This document shows, piece by piece, positions 1 through 6,123 of a DNA stretch of 6,123 bases (its first letter is position 1; every line of letters starts with the position of its first letter). A program made the translations under genes and the position numbers. This DNA comes from Rhodocyclaceae bacterium. Lineage in GTDB: Bacteria; Pseudomonadota; Gammaproteobacteria; Burkholderiales; Rhodocyclaceae. Under the pieces are notes generated by a model, which saw nothing but the letters and a program-made list of their open reading frames with translations, did not search any database and had not been told where the DNA came from. The DNA is taken from contig JANYAW010000333.1 of the NCBI GenBank assembly GCA_025361105.1, forward strand, positions 1 to 6,123, read 5' to 3'.

Positions 1-39
1 CTTTGCGCCTGTGTCGCGGGTCGGCTGTGCAAAGCCGAC
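1..39. other. Competing inverted repeats downstream of glmM
   Basis: GTCGGCT (20-26) and AGCCGAC (33-39) form a perfect 7-bp stem with a 6-nt loop, 32 bases after the glmM stop codon on the minus strand. CTTTGC (1-6) is also complementary to GCAAAG (29-34), overlapping that loop and arm. No T run follows the stem within the window, so this is not a clear intrinsic terminator; the sequence is cut at base 1. Otherwise I see nothing in bases 1-71. Confidence 0.35.
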
Positions 40-71
40 ACTCCACGCCAGCACCAAAGACGAGCAGCTCG

Positions 72-1457
72 CTAAGCCCGCGTTATCGCCGCACTCACCA
101 CCGCCGCTATCGCTTCGGCATGCTGCAACACTTCCACTGCCGCTTCGCCTTCGACCATCACGCGGAGCAATGGCTCGGTGCCGGATGGGCGCAATAGCAC
201 GCGGCCTTTGCCGTCCAACGCTTTTTCTGCGCTGTGCACGGCGGCCGATATCGTTGCGTCAGCCGCCCAATCGAATCCGGCTTTGATACGCACGTTGATA
301 AGTTTTTGCGGATACAAAGTGACATCGGCGCAGGCTTGCGCCAAGGTTTCATTTGCACCATTTGACCGCAATGCGGCCAGCACTTGCAATGCTGCAATGA
401 TTGCGTCGCCAGTCGTGTGGCGATCCAGACAAATGATGTGACCGGAATTTTCGCCACCCAATATCCAGCCGCGTTGCTGCATCATTTCCAATACATAACG
501 GTCGCCGACTTTGGCGCGACCACATGCTATGCCCAAGCGTTGCAGTGCGTGTTCCAAACCAAGATTAGTCATCAGTGTTCCGGCAATACCAGTCAGCGCC
601 ACTGCGCCGTGCTGTTTGACGGGTTGCTTGACTCGGTGCCGCGCGATGACATACAGCAAACGATCACCGTCATAGATTTCGCCTTTTGCATCGACCATCA
701 CCAGGCGATCGCCGTCGCCGTCAATCGCGATGCCGATATCGGCACCGGCCTCCAAAACCTTTTGCTGCAAGGCTTTTGGCGCGGTCGCACCAACCCCATC
801 GTTGATGTTGAAACCATTGGGTGCGTCGCCAATCGCAACGACTTCGGCACCGAGTTCGTGCAGAACTTTTGGCGCAATGTGATACGCCGCACCGTGCGCA
901 CAATCGATGGCAATTTTCAATCCACGCAAATCCAGATCATTGGGGAAGGTACTTTTGCAAAATTCAATGTAGCGACCCGCGGCATCGTCGATGCGTCGTG
1001 CGCGCCCCAAGCTACTTGACGCCATACATTGCATGGGCTCATCAAGCCTGCGTTCGATTTCTTGCTCAATCGTATCGGGCAGCTTGAGTCCCTGCGCTGA
1101 AAAAAACTTGACGCCATTATCCTGAAACGGATTGTGCGAAGCCGAAATCACCACGCCGGCTTGCAAGCGCAACGCTCGCGTCAGATAGGCCACTGCGGGT
1201 GTCGGCATCGGTCCACACAGCATCACATCAACACCCGCCGCCGCAAAGCCCGCTTCGAGTGCGGCCTCGAGCATATAGCCGGAAATGCGCGTGTCTTTGC
1301 CGATTAATACGCCGGGGTGATCGCCTGCTGGCAGGCTGTCATGCGCGACCAAAGTCATACCCGCCGCGTAGCCCAATCGCATAATGAATTCAGGCGTAAT
1401 CGGCGCTTGGCCAACCAGACCACGCACGCCATCGGTACCGAAATATTTACGTGTCAT
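72..1457 (-). CDS. glmM: Phosphoglucosamine mutase GlmM
   Basis: Converts glucosamine-6-phosphate to glucosamine-1-phosphate in the cytoplasm, the step before UDP-GlcNAc in peptidoglycan and lipopolysaccharide synthesis. The 461-residue protein shows the whole alpha-D-phosphohexomutase signature set in order: ISASHNP at 104-110 with the serine (S107) that is phosphorylated in the active enzyme, the metal-binding loop DGDGDR at 246-251 (D246, D248, D250), the sugar-binding loop GGENSGH at 334-340, and the phosphate-binding loop RPSGTEP at 423-429. It opens with [10 protein letters not shown], typical of GlmM rather than of phosphomannomutases. It is about 16 residues longer than the 445-residue E. 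coli enzyme, which I attribute to small loop differences and a longer C-terminus. The ATG at 1457 has a GGAG box nine bases upstream. It is the last gene of the rlmE-ftsH-folP-glmM run, 72 bp after folP. The function is certain by family; nothing is broken. Confidence 0.97.
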   Translation of the reverse strand: MTRKYFGTDGVRGLVGQAPITPEFIMRLGYAAGMTLVAHDSLPAGDHPGVLIGKDTRISGYMLEAALEAGFAAAGVDVMLCGPMPTPAVAYLTRALRLQAGVVISASHNPFQDNGVKFFSAQGLKLPDTIEQEIERRLDEPMQCMASSSLGRARRIDDAAGRYIEFCKSTFPNDLDLRGLKIAIDCAHGAAYHIAPKVLHELGAEVVAIGDAPNGFNINDGVGATAPKALQQKVLEAGADIGIAIDGDGDRLVMVDAKGEIYDGDRLLYVIARHRVKQPVKQHGAVALTGIAGTLMTNLGLEHALQRLGIACGRAKVGDRYVLEMMQQRGWILGGENSGHIICLDRHTTGDAIIAALQVLAALRSNGANETLAQACADVTLYPQKLINVRIKAGFDWAADATISAAVHSAEKALDGKGRVLLRPSGTEPLLRVMVEGEAAVEVLQHAEAIAAVVSAAITRA

Positions 1458-1462
1458 TGAAT

Positions 1463-1486
1463 CTCGCTCCGTGTTTCACTCGCTCC
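1463..1486 (-). repeat. Direct repeat containing two Shine-Dalgarno-like boxes
   Basis: The octamer GGAGCGAG (minus strand) occurs twice, at 1479-1486 and 1463-1470, separated by eight bases. The copy nearer glmM is at proper ribosome-binding distance; the other is 16 bases further upstream. Both lie in the 72-bp gap between folP and glmM. The repeat is read directly from the sequence; a role as a standby ribosome site is only a guess. Confidence 0.5.
1467..1470 (-). promoter_or_regulatory. Shine-Dalgarno site of glmM
   Basis: The minus strand reads GGAG here, nine bases before the ATG at 1457. This supports that ATG as the start, which also matches the conserved GlmM N-terminus. The box belongs to the proximal copy of a duplicated 8-bp sequence (see the repeat at 1463-1486). 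Confidence 0.7.
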
Positions 1487-1529
1487 AGTTTAACGGCGTA
1501 TGACCAGCACCAACTGGCAAAATTCACCA

Positions 1530-2357
1530 TCAATCCTCAAGCGCATTCAAGACCATCAAAGCATCTCTTGTCGCCGCCACATCGTGCGTGCGCACTATTC
1601 GCGCGCCGCGCTGCACGGCGAGCATATGCGCTGCCACACCAGCAAACACACGTGCATCGGCAGCGCGTCCGGTCAGTGCGCCGAGCATGGCTTTGCGCGA
1701 CATACCAACCAGCATCGTCGTCTCGGCCTGGGTCAACTCATTCAAGCTACGCAGCAACGCCAAATTGTGTTCCAGCGTTTTACCAAAACCAAATCCTGGA
1801 TCGATGGCAATTCGTTCATGGGAAATTCCAGCAGCAGTCGCGGCGTTGACGCGTTGCGTCAAAAAACCGGCGACTTCGTTGACCACATTGCCATAGTGCG
1901 GCGCTGATTGCATCGTGCTCGGTGCGCCTTGCATGTGCATCAAGCAAATACCCGCTTTGGATGCGGCAAGAATTTCCATCGCCCTGGCCGCGCGCAATGC
2001 GTTGATGTCGTTAATCATGTCGACACCTGCATCGAGCACTGCGCGCATGACTTCGGGTTTGGTGGTGTCTATCGAGAGCGGCACGCCGCAGTCCAGCAGC
2101 GCGAGTATCACTGGCATGAGTCGTTGAATTTCTTGCTCGGCGGACACTGCATTGGCACCGGGTCGCGACGACTCGGCACCCAAATCGAGTATGGCTGCAC
2201 CTTCGTCGATTAGTCGCGCGGCATGACGTACCGCAGCGGCAACATCAGCGGCAAGGCCATCGCCAGAAAACGAATCGTCGGTGAGATTGACGATGCCCAT
2301 GACCAGCGGCTTGGTCACGTCAAGGACGAAGCGTCCGCAGTGAAATGTCTTCGTCAT
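1530..2357 (-). CDS. folP: Dihydropteroate synthase
   Basis: Condenses p-aminobenzoate with 6-hydroxymethyl-7,8-dihydropterin diphosphate to dihydropteroate in folate synthesis; this enzyme is the sulfonamide target. The 275-residue TIM-barrel protein has the expected ligands: N24 in loop 1, S64-R65-P66 in loop 2, D97 in SIDTTK, N116 in MINDIN, LMHMQG at 139-144, D186 in IDPGFGFGK, the GMSRK loop with S220 and K222, and R256/H258 in VRTHD. Loop 1 reads NLTDDSFSGDG where the usual form is N-x-TPDSFSDGG, and loop 2 has SSRPG rather than STRPG. The ATG at 2357 is the only usable start: no ATG, GTG or TTG lies in frame between it and an in-frame stop at 2409-2411. No Shine-Dalgarno box precedes it, and an intrinsic terminator ends ten bases upstream, so expression probably depends on readthrough from ftsH or on a promoter inside ftsH. 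The gene is intact. Confidence 0.96.
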   Translation of the reverse strand: MTKTFHCGRFVLDVTKPLVMGIVNLTDDSFSGDGLAADVAAAVRHAARLIDEGAAILDLGAESSRPGANAVSAEQEIQRLMPVILALLDCGVPLSIDTTKPEVMRAVLDAGVDMINDINALRAARAMEILAASKAGICLMHMQGAPSTMQSAPHYGNVVNEVAGFLTQRVNAATAAGISHERIAIDPGFGFGKTLEHNLALLRSLNELTQAETTMLVGMSRKAMLGALTGRAADARVFAGVAAHMLAVQRGARIVRTHDVAATRDALMVLNALED

Positions 2358-2360
2358 TTT

Positions 2361-2384
2361 GGTGGTGAAAAAATTAAGGCCACC
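2361..2384 (-). promoter_or_regulatory. Alternative hairpin in the folP leader
   Basis: The GGTGG at 2384-2380, part of the 3' arm of the ftsH terminator, is also complementary to CCACC at 2365-2361, just before the folP ATG (minus strand). The two pairings exclude each other: one forms the terminator; the other, a 5-bp stem with a 14-nt loop, buries the U tract in its loop and places paired bases three bases from the ATG. The complementarity is visible; a regulatory switch is inference, and the second stem is short. Confidence 0.35.
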
Positions 2385-2407
2385 GAGCGATAAAACCGGG
2401 TGGCCTT
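2368..2407 (-). terminator. Intrinsic terminator between ftsH and folP
   Basis: On the minus strand a perfect 9-bp stem (arms AAGGCCACC at 2407-2399 and GGTGGCCTT at 2384-2376) closes a 14-nt loop and is followed by AA and six T residues (2373-2368). It begins 18 bases after the ftsH stop codon. This has the stem and U-tract of a Rho-independent terminator. The folP ATG lies only ten bases beyond the T run, so there is no room for a separate folP promoter; the element is either a leaky terminator that lowers folP-glmM expression or an attenuator. Confidence 0.75.
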
Positions 2408-2424
2408 GTCAACAAATTGAAAAC

Positions 2425-4308
2425 TCAAGCCGGTGCAGGGGCAGTCGGCGTTGCGTCTGGCGAACTGGGTGGTGCCTTAGGTGTCACCGAGGAAGCCGAT
2501 GGCTTGGGATCGCGCGGCTTGACGCCCGCCATGATGTCTTTGATTTGATCGGCATCGATGGTTTCCCATTCGAGTAGCGCAGCGGTCATCGCTTCCACCT
2601 TGTCGCGATTCTCTTCGAGCAAGCGTTTCGCCAAGGCATATTGCTCATCCAGAATCCGACGGATTTCGGCGTCGACTTGCTGCATGGTGGACTCCGACAT
2701 ATTTTTGTGTGTCGTCACCGAGCGGCCAAGAAATACTTCGCCTTCGTTCTCGCCATAGACCATCGGACCCAAGGCAGCCGACATGCCGTAACGCGTAACC
2801 ATGTCGCGCGCGATACCAGTGGCCCGCTCAAAGTCATTTGACGCGCCGGTGGAAATTTTGCCGATGAATAGCTCCTCGGCCACGCGACCACCAAACAACA
2901 TCGAAATATTCGCCAGCATTTGATCGCGGTACAAACTCAGCCTATCCGCAATCGGCAGCGACCAAGTCACGCCCAACGCCCGCCCGCGCGGCATCACGGT
3001 GACTTTATGCACCGGATCACAGCCGGGCAACAGCGAGCCAACAATCGCGTGGCCGGACTCGTGATAGGCGGTACATTTTTTTTCTTCCGGCGAAATCACC
3101 ATCGACTTGCGCTCCGGCCCCATGAAAATTTTGTCTTTGGCTTTTTCAAAATCTTCCATATCAACCAGACGTTTGTTGCCACGTGCAGCAAACAACGCCG
3201 CCTCATTGACGAGGTTCGCCAAATCAGCGCCTGACATGCCGGGCGTGCCACGCGCCAGCACCATCGCGTCAACATCCGGCGCAACCGGAACTTTGCGCAT
3301 ATGCACTTTAATGACTTGCTCGCGGCCACGAATGTCCGGCAGTGGCACGACCACTTGCCGGTCAAAACGACCCGGACGCAGCAGCGCGGGGTCAAGCACG
3401 TCAGGGCGATTGGTCGCGGCAATCACGATGACACCGACCGATGGCTCGAAGCCATCCATCTCGACCAACATTTGATTCAAGGTTTGTTCGCGCTCGTCAT
3501 TGCCACCACCCAACCCTGCGCCACGTTGGCGGCCAACCGCATCAAGTTCGTCGATGAAGATGATGCAAGGTGACTGCTTCTTGGCTTGTTCAAACATGTC
3601 GCGCACACGCGCCGCGCCGACACCAACAAACATCTCAACGAAATCCGAACCGGAGATGGAGAAAAACGGAACTTTGGCTTCACCGGCAATCGCTTTAGCC
3701 AACAAAGTTTTGCCGGTGCCCGGCGAGCCGACGAGCAAAACGCCACGCGGAATACGCCCGCCCAATTTTTGAAATTTGCTCGGGTCGCGCAAGAAGTCCA
3801 CCATTTCGGAGAGTTCTTCTTTGGCTTCGTCGCAACCCGCCACATCGGCGAAGGTGACGATATTGGTGGACTCATCCAAAATTTTCGCGCGACTTTTGCC
3901 AAACGAAAACGCGCCACCCTTACCGCCGCCCTGCATTTGGCGCATCACATAAACCCACACACCAATCAACAACAGCATCGGGCCCCAGGACATGAAAATG
4001 CTCATCAACAAAGACTGCTCTTCGTCTTGCTTGGCCACCACTTTGACGTTGTAGCGGAGCAAGTCCGAAACCAACCATGGATCGGATGGCGAATAAGAGG
4101 TGACTGATTTTCCGTCGACCGTGGTGGCTTCGAGCGTGCGACCTTGAATCATCACGCTGGCGATTCGGCCGAGCTTGGCTTCTTCCAGAAATTCGGAATA
4201 ACCCAAAATATTTTTTGGCGCTTGACGATTGTTGAACTGGTTGAAAACCGACATCAACACAATGCCGATTACCAGCCAAATTGCCATAGTCTTGAACATG
4301 TTATTCAC
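2425..4308 (-). CDS. ftsH: ATP-dependent zinc metalloprotease FtsH
   Basis: A hexameric inner-membrane AAA+ protease that degrades unassembled membrane proteins and short-lived cytoplasmic regulators (in E. coli, sigma-32 and LpxC). Domains in the 627 residues: first membrane segment about 8-24, periplasmic region to about 99, second membrane segment about 100-121, a glycine-rich linker, then the AAA+ module with Walker A GSPGTGKT (194-201), pore motif FVG (227-229), Walker B IIFIDE (D253, E254), and the second region of homology with R314 and R317 as likely arginine fingers. The protease domain has HESGH (416-420) and D492 as the probable third zinc ligand. The tail from about 600 is rich in Pro, Ala and Ser. 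The start is a GTG at 4308: GAGG lies seven bases upstream, whereas the ATG three codons later would be too far from it. It follows rlmE by 157 bp, as in many proteobacteria, and is followed by a strong terminator. Confidence 0.97.
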   Translation of the reverse strand: MNNMFKTMAIWLVIGIVLMSVFNQFNNRQAPKNILGYSEFLEEAKLGRIASVMIQGRTLEATTVDGKSVTSYSPSDPWLVSDLLRYNVKVVAKQDEEQSLLMSIFMSWGPMLLLIGVWVYVMRQMQGGGKGGAFSFGKSRAKILDESTNIVTFADVAGCDEAKEELSEMVDFLRDPSKFQKLGGRIPRGVLLVGSPGTGKTLLAKAIAGEAKVPFFSISGSDFVEMFVGVGAARVRDMFEQAKKQSPCIIFIDELDAVGRQRGAGLGGGNDEREQTLNQMLVEMDGFEPSVGVIVIAATNRPDVLDPALLRPGRFDRQVVVPLPDIRGREQVIKVHMRKVPVAPDVDAMVLARGTPGMSGADLANLVNEAALFAARGNKRLVDMEDFEKAKDKIFMGPERKSMVISPEEKKCTAYHESGHAIVGSLLPGCDPVHKVTVMPRGRALGVTWSLPIADRLSLYRDQMLANISMLFGGRVAEELFIGKISTGASNDFERATGIARDMVTRYGMSAALGPMVYGENEGEVFLGRSVTTHKNMSESTMQQVDAEIRRILDEQYALAKRLLEENRDKVEAMTAALLEWETIDADQIKDIMAGVKPRDPKPSASSVTPKAPPSSPDATPTAPAPA

Positions 4309-4315
4309 TTTGCCG

Positions 4316-4319
4316 CCTC
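4316..4319 (-). promoter_or_regulatory. Shine-Dalgarno site deciding the GTG start of ftsH
   Basis: The minus strand reads GAGG (within AGTGAGG) seven bases before the GTG at 4308. The alternative ATG at 4299 would be 16 bases away, so the GTG start giving MNNMF is preferred. Confidence 0.65.
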
Positions 4320-4348
4320 ACTTTCACACTGCACTCACTTCAATGCCT

Positions 4349-4369
4349 GTTCGATACCAGTTTGATACC
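4349..4369 (-). repeat. 11-bp-phased direct repeat in the ftsH leader
   Basis: On the plus strand GTTCGATACC (4349-4358) and GTTTGATACC (4360-4369) are near-identical decamers separated by one base, so the period is 11 bp, about one helical turn. They lie 41 bp before the ftsH start codon and just downstream of a possible -10 box at 4391-4396. The spacing suits tandem protein binding or a transcript element, but no regulator can be named. Confidence 0.45.
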
Positions 4370-4390
4370 GCGCAGGGTTTGCATCACTAG

Positions 4391-4418
4391 ATTCTAGCCT
4401 GTCGATTGTAATCACCAA
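4391..4418 (-). promoter_or_regulatory. Possible sigma-70-type promoter of ftsH
   Basis: The minus strand carries TAGAAT (4396-4391), five of six matches to the -10 consensus, with TTGGTG (4418-4413) 16 bp upstream as a weak -35 element (three of six). The -10 lies inside the 11-bp palindrome CTAGAATCTAG. A transcript would start near 4384 and have a leader of about 76 nt holding the phased repeat. No convincing heat-shock -10 (CCCCAT-like) is present. Low confidence, since such matches arise by chance. Confidence 0.3.
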
Positions 4419-4465
4419 CATCCCAAAACATCTGCTACATCGTTTCAAAAAATTACCTCACCGGG

Positions 4466-5104
4466 CTACATCACTGCACGCTTGTTTCGCCCCAACAAAT
4501 ACACTTCCGCGCTCTTGTCACGCGAGGCTGCCGGTTTTCTTACCAATAAAGTTTCAAATACTTCATCGACCGCCTTACGTAATTCCATATAACCACTGCC
4601 CTGAAAAACCTTGACCAGCAAATCGCCGCCGGGCTTGAGATGCGTGGTGCAAAAATCCAGCGTTAGCTCGGCCAGATACATCACCCGCGCTTGATCCGAT
4701 ACACCGATGCCCGTCATATTGGGTGCCATGTCAGACAATACAAGGTCAACTTGACGCCCATCGAGCGCTTTTGTCAGCTCAAGTAGCGTCGCATCTTCGC
4801 GAAAATCGCCCAGAATAAAGCTGACACCGCGAATCGGATCCATAGGCAACATATCCATCGCCACAATCTTGCCGTTCGCGCCCATCCGCTTGGCCACCAC
4901 TTGCGACCAACTGCCCGGTGTTGAACCCAAATCGACCACCACCATGCCGGGTTTGATTAACTTGTCTCTATCATCGATTTCTATCAGCTTGAATGCCGCG
5001 CGCGCGCGCCAGCCCTCGCTCTTGGCACGAATGACATAGGGGTCGTTGACGTGCTCTTGCATCCACACTTTGCTTTTTTTGTGGCGCTTACTTTTCAGTG
5101 TCAC
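4466..5104 (-). CDS. rlmE: 23S rRNA (uridine-2'-O-)-methyltransferase RlmE (FtsJ/RrmJ)
   Basis: Methylates the 2'-O of the A-loop uridine (U2552 in E. coli numbering) of 23S rRNA in the 50S subunit, using S-adenosylmethionine; it is needed for efficient late 50S assembly. The 212-residue protein is a single Rossmann-type domain with SAM motif [12 protein letters not shown] (58-68), and the K-D-K-E catalytic set is complete: K39, D125 in SDMAPN, K165 in LLVKVFQG, and E200 in SAEVY, each one position from the E. coli residue. The lysine-rich N-terminus (residues 4-12) suits rRNA binding. The start is GTG at 5104, chosen because AGGA lies seven bases upstream. It is the first gene of the rlmE-ftsH run and diverges from yhbY with 14 bp between start codons, so its promoter must lie within yhbY coding sequence; I could not identify one. 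Confidence 0.96.
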   Translation of the reverse strand: MTLKSKRHKKSKVWMQEHVNDPYVIRAKSEGWRARAAFKLIEIDDRDKLIKPGMVVVDLGSTPGSWSQVVAKRMGANGKIVAMDMLPMDPIRGVSFILGDFREDATLLELTKALDGRQVDLVLSDMAPNMTGIGVSDQARVMYLAELTLDFCTTHLKPGGDLLVKVFQGSGYMELRKAVDEVFETLLVRKPAASRDKSAEVYLLGRNKRAVM

Positions 5105-5106
5105 GT

Positions 5107-5112
5107 TACAAT
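5107..5112 (+). promoter_or_regulatory. Candidate -10 box of yhbY
   Basis: TACAAT matches five of six consensus -10 bases and ends six bases before the ATG at 5119, so transcription would begin at or very near that A and give a leaderless message. This agrees with the lack of a Shine-Dalgarno site before yhbY. No good -35 element is visible at 16-18 bp, and the bases where an extended -10 TG would sit read CG, so this is tentative. Confidence 0.3.
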
Positions 5113-5115
5113 CCT
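5112..5115 (-). promoter_or_regulatory. Shine-Dalgarno site of rlmE
   Basis: The minus strand reads AGGA seven bases before the GTG at 5104, supporting that start. On the opposite strand the same bases overlap the end of a candidate -10 box for yhbY and lie four bases before the yhbY ATG. Confidence 0.6.
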
Positions 5116-5118
5116 GCC

Positions 5119-5613
5119 ATGAGTGAAACTAAAACTGCTAAAACTGAAAAACCCAGCTTGGCGCCATTGACGCCCGCTCGTCGCCGCAGCTTGCGCGCCG
5201 ATGCACATCATCTGAATCCGGTGGTCTCGATTAGCCAAAAAGGTCTGAGCGCGACGGTGCTGGCCGAGATTGACCGCAGCCTCACCGTGCATGAGCTGAT
5301 TAAAGTTCGACTGTACGGAATTGACAGGGACGACCGCGCTGCGCTGTTCGCCGAAATTTGCGCGACGCTGAGTTGTCACGAAGTTCAGCACATCGGCAAC
5401 TTGCTGGTGCTGTGGCGACAAAAACCGGCTGCACTCAAGCCCGCCGGTGAGTTGGTGCTGACGACACGCCGTCCCAAGAGCGCGGCGGTTGTCAAAGGCA
5501 CCGGCAAATCGAGAACTGCGCCAACCAAACGTCAGGCGATGGCGGCCGAAGGTCGCAACGCGGCGGGAAGGCCGCTGAAAAGTGTGCTGAACAAGAAAAC
5601 TGCGGCGCGCTAG
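5119..5613 (+). CDS. yhbY: YhbY family CRM-domain RNA-binding protein
   Basis: A CRM-domain protein that in E. coli associates with pre-50S particles; a role in large-subunit assembly is the accepted view. Counting from the ATG at 5119 the protein has 164 residues. The CRM domain spans about 17-101, with [20 protein letters not shown] at the start, the loop SQKG (39-42) where the CRM family usually has GxxG, then [23 protein letters not shown] and [10 protein letters not shown]. Residues from about 102 form a Lys/Arg/Ala-rich, probably disordered tail, making it much longer than the roughly 97-residue E. coli YhbY. An upstream in-frame GTG at 5098 would add seven residues but overlap the rlmE start and lacks a ribosome site, so the ATG is preferred; it lacks one too. 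It diverges from rlmE and converges on greA, the usual arrangement in proteobacteria. Confidence 0.92.
   Translation: MSETKTAKTEKPSLAPLTPARRRSLRADAHHLNPVVSISQKGLSATVLAEIDRSLTVHELIKVRLYGIDRDDRAALFAEICATLSCHEVQHIGNLLVLWRQKPAALKPAGELVLTTRRPKSAAVVKGTGKSRTAPTKRQAMAAEGRNAAGRPLKSVLNKKTAAR
5129..5146 (+). repeat. In-frame tandem 9-bp repeat at the start of yhbY
   Basis: CTAAAACTG occurs twice in tandem (5129-5137 and 5138-5146). It encodes part of the low-complexity TKTAKTEK stretch before the CRM domain. Being a multiple of three, copy-number change would not shift the frame. It also lies where the rlmE promoter might be. Confidence 0.5.
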
Positions 5614-5625
5614 TTTTGGCCACTT

Positions 5626-5657
5626 CGAACGCGCACCGACCTTCACCGCGCGCTTCG
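5626..5657. terminator. Hairpin between the converging yhbY and greA genes
   Basis: CGAACGCGC (5626-5634) pairs with GCGCGCTTCG (5648-5657) as nine base pairs with one bulged base and a 13-nt loop. It fills most of the 49-bp gap between the yhbY and greA stop codons. Neither strand has a U tract after the stem, so it is at best a weak or bidirectional terminator, or a 3'-end stabiliser. Confidence 0.35.
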
Positions 5658-5662
5658 CAAAA

Positions 5663-6123
5663 TCACAGATAGCGAACGTCCAAAATCTCGTATTCACGAG
5701 CGCCGCCCGGCGTTTGTACGACCACCACATCGCCACCAAATTTGCCGATTAAGGCACGCGCAACCGGCGAGTTGAGCGAAATTTTACTGACCTTGATGTC
5801 GGCCTCGTCGTCACCCACAATTTGATAGGTCACTTTGTTTCCGGTGTCGGCATCTTCCAAATCGACCGTCGCACCAAACACAATGCGACCGTCGACATCG
5901 AGCGCGGCAGGATCGATGATTTGCGCATGACCGAGTTTGCTTTCGACTTCCTTGATGCGCCCTTCGATAAATCCTTGGCGCTCCTTCGCTGCGTCGTACT
6001 CGGCGTTTTCGGACAAATCGCCGTGTGAACGCGCTTCGGCAATCGCCGCGATTACTGCTGGTCGATCAACAGTTTTGAGACGTTGCAACTCAGTGCGCAA
6101 CATTTGTGCGCCGTGCACAGTCA
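5663..6123 (-). CDS. greA: Transcription elongation factor GreA (5' end outside the window)
   Basis: Binds the RNA polymerase secondary channel and stimulates transcript cleavage so that backtracked complexes resume. The visible part has the N-terminal coiled coil with the [10 protein letters not shown] stretch and the tip sequence [14 protein letters not shown], whose D and E are the acidic residues (D41 and E44 in E. coli) that act at the polymerase active centre, followed by the C-terminal FKBP-like domain ending in [14 protein letters not shown] at 6118 could be taken as a start, but it is almost certainly an internal valine: the frame stays open to the window edge as xTG-ACT-GTG, giving T-V-H-G-A, which fits the conserved T-x-x-GA near the GreA N-terminus. 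Adding seven residues gives 158, the usual length, and brings the acidic pair to exactly 41 and 44. No promoter is visible because the 5' end is missing. Confidence 0.95.
   Translation of the reverse strand, partial: TVHGAQMLRTELQRLKTVDRPAVIAAIAEARSHGDLSENAEYDAAKERQGFIEGRIKEVESKLGHAQIIDPAALDVDGRIVFGATVDLEDADTGNKVTYQIVGDDEADIKVSKISLNSPVARALIGKFGGDVVVVQTPGGAREYEILDVRYL

Noticed and set aside
384..1019. A 211-codon plus-strand open frame inside glmM
   Set aside because: It lies wholly antisense to a gene with all catalytic motifs and shows no domain pattern or ribosome site; it is a shadow of GC-rich codon use.
1504..1517. CCAG-CACCAA-CTGG inverted repeat between folP and glmM as a terminator
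   Set aside because: The stem is only four base pairs and no T run follows.
4400..4460. Heat-shock promoter for ftsH, suggested by TTTTTTGAAA on the minus strand
   Set aside because: The -35-like TTGAAA is not followed at 13-14 bp by anything resembling CCCCAT.
4446..4465. T-run (AATTTTTT) just after the rlmE stop as an intrinsic terminator
   Set aside because: No GC-rich stem of reasonable length precedes it, so it does not have the structure of a terminator.
4997..5006. (CG)5 run inside rlmE as a phase-variable repeat
   Set aside because: It encodes the conserved RARA stretch of RlmE, is too short for notable phase variation and is explained by Arg/Ala codons.
5074..5080. A7 run near the start of rlmE as a programmed frameshift site
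   Set aside because: The frame there is CAC AAA AAA AGC, which does not fit the X XXY YYZ slippery pattern, and the normal reading frame gives the full expected protein.
5101..5739. A 212-codon open frame on the minus strand antisense to all of yhbY and overlapping the end of greA
   Set aside because: It mirrors a well-supported CRM-domain gene, resembles no family I recognise and has biased composition typical of an antisense shadow.

Overview
The window carries a conserved proteobacterial housekeeping cluster and looks like a chromosomal fragment of a betaproteobacterium, most likely of the Burkholderiales. The evidence is the gene order (greA, yhbY, rlmE, ftsH, folP, glmM) together with sequence details that I recall as common in that group: the FtsH start MNNMF, the RlmE SAM motif [11 protein letters not shown], and the YhbY stretch VVSISQ-GLS. 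Base composition is moderately GC-rich and even across the window. I see no mobile element, tRNA, rRNA, CRISPR array or sign of recent transfer.

Reading from right to left: greA (6123-5663, minus) is cut by the window edge and lacks about seven N-terminal residues. It converges on yhbY (5119-5613, plus). yhbY diverges from rlmE (5104-4466, minus) with only 14 bp between the two start codons. ftsH (4308-2425), folP (2357-1530) and glmM (1457-72) follow rlmE on the minus strand. The last 71 bases hold no gene, only competing inverted repeats. No gene-free stretch exceeds 160 bp.

Functionally, rlmE and yhbY act on the large ribosomal subunit (23S rRNA 2'-O-methylation and an RNA-binding assembly factor). 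ftsH encodes the membrane AAA+ protease. folP makes dihydropteroate for folate. glmM makes glucosamine-1-phosphate for the cell envelope. greA rescues backtracked RNA polymerase. All the complete genes are intact with their catalytic residues present.

I find no undescribed system. The points worth a second look are regulatory: a strong intrinsic terminator between ftsH and folP that ends 10 nt before the folP start codon and can refold into a competing hairpin; a very tight rlmE/yhbY divergent junction where yhbY may be leaderless; an 11-bp-phased direct repeat in the ftsH leader; and a duplicated Shine-Dalgarno box before glmM.
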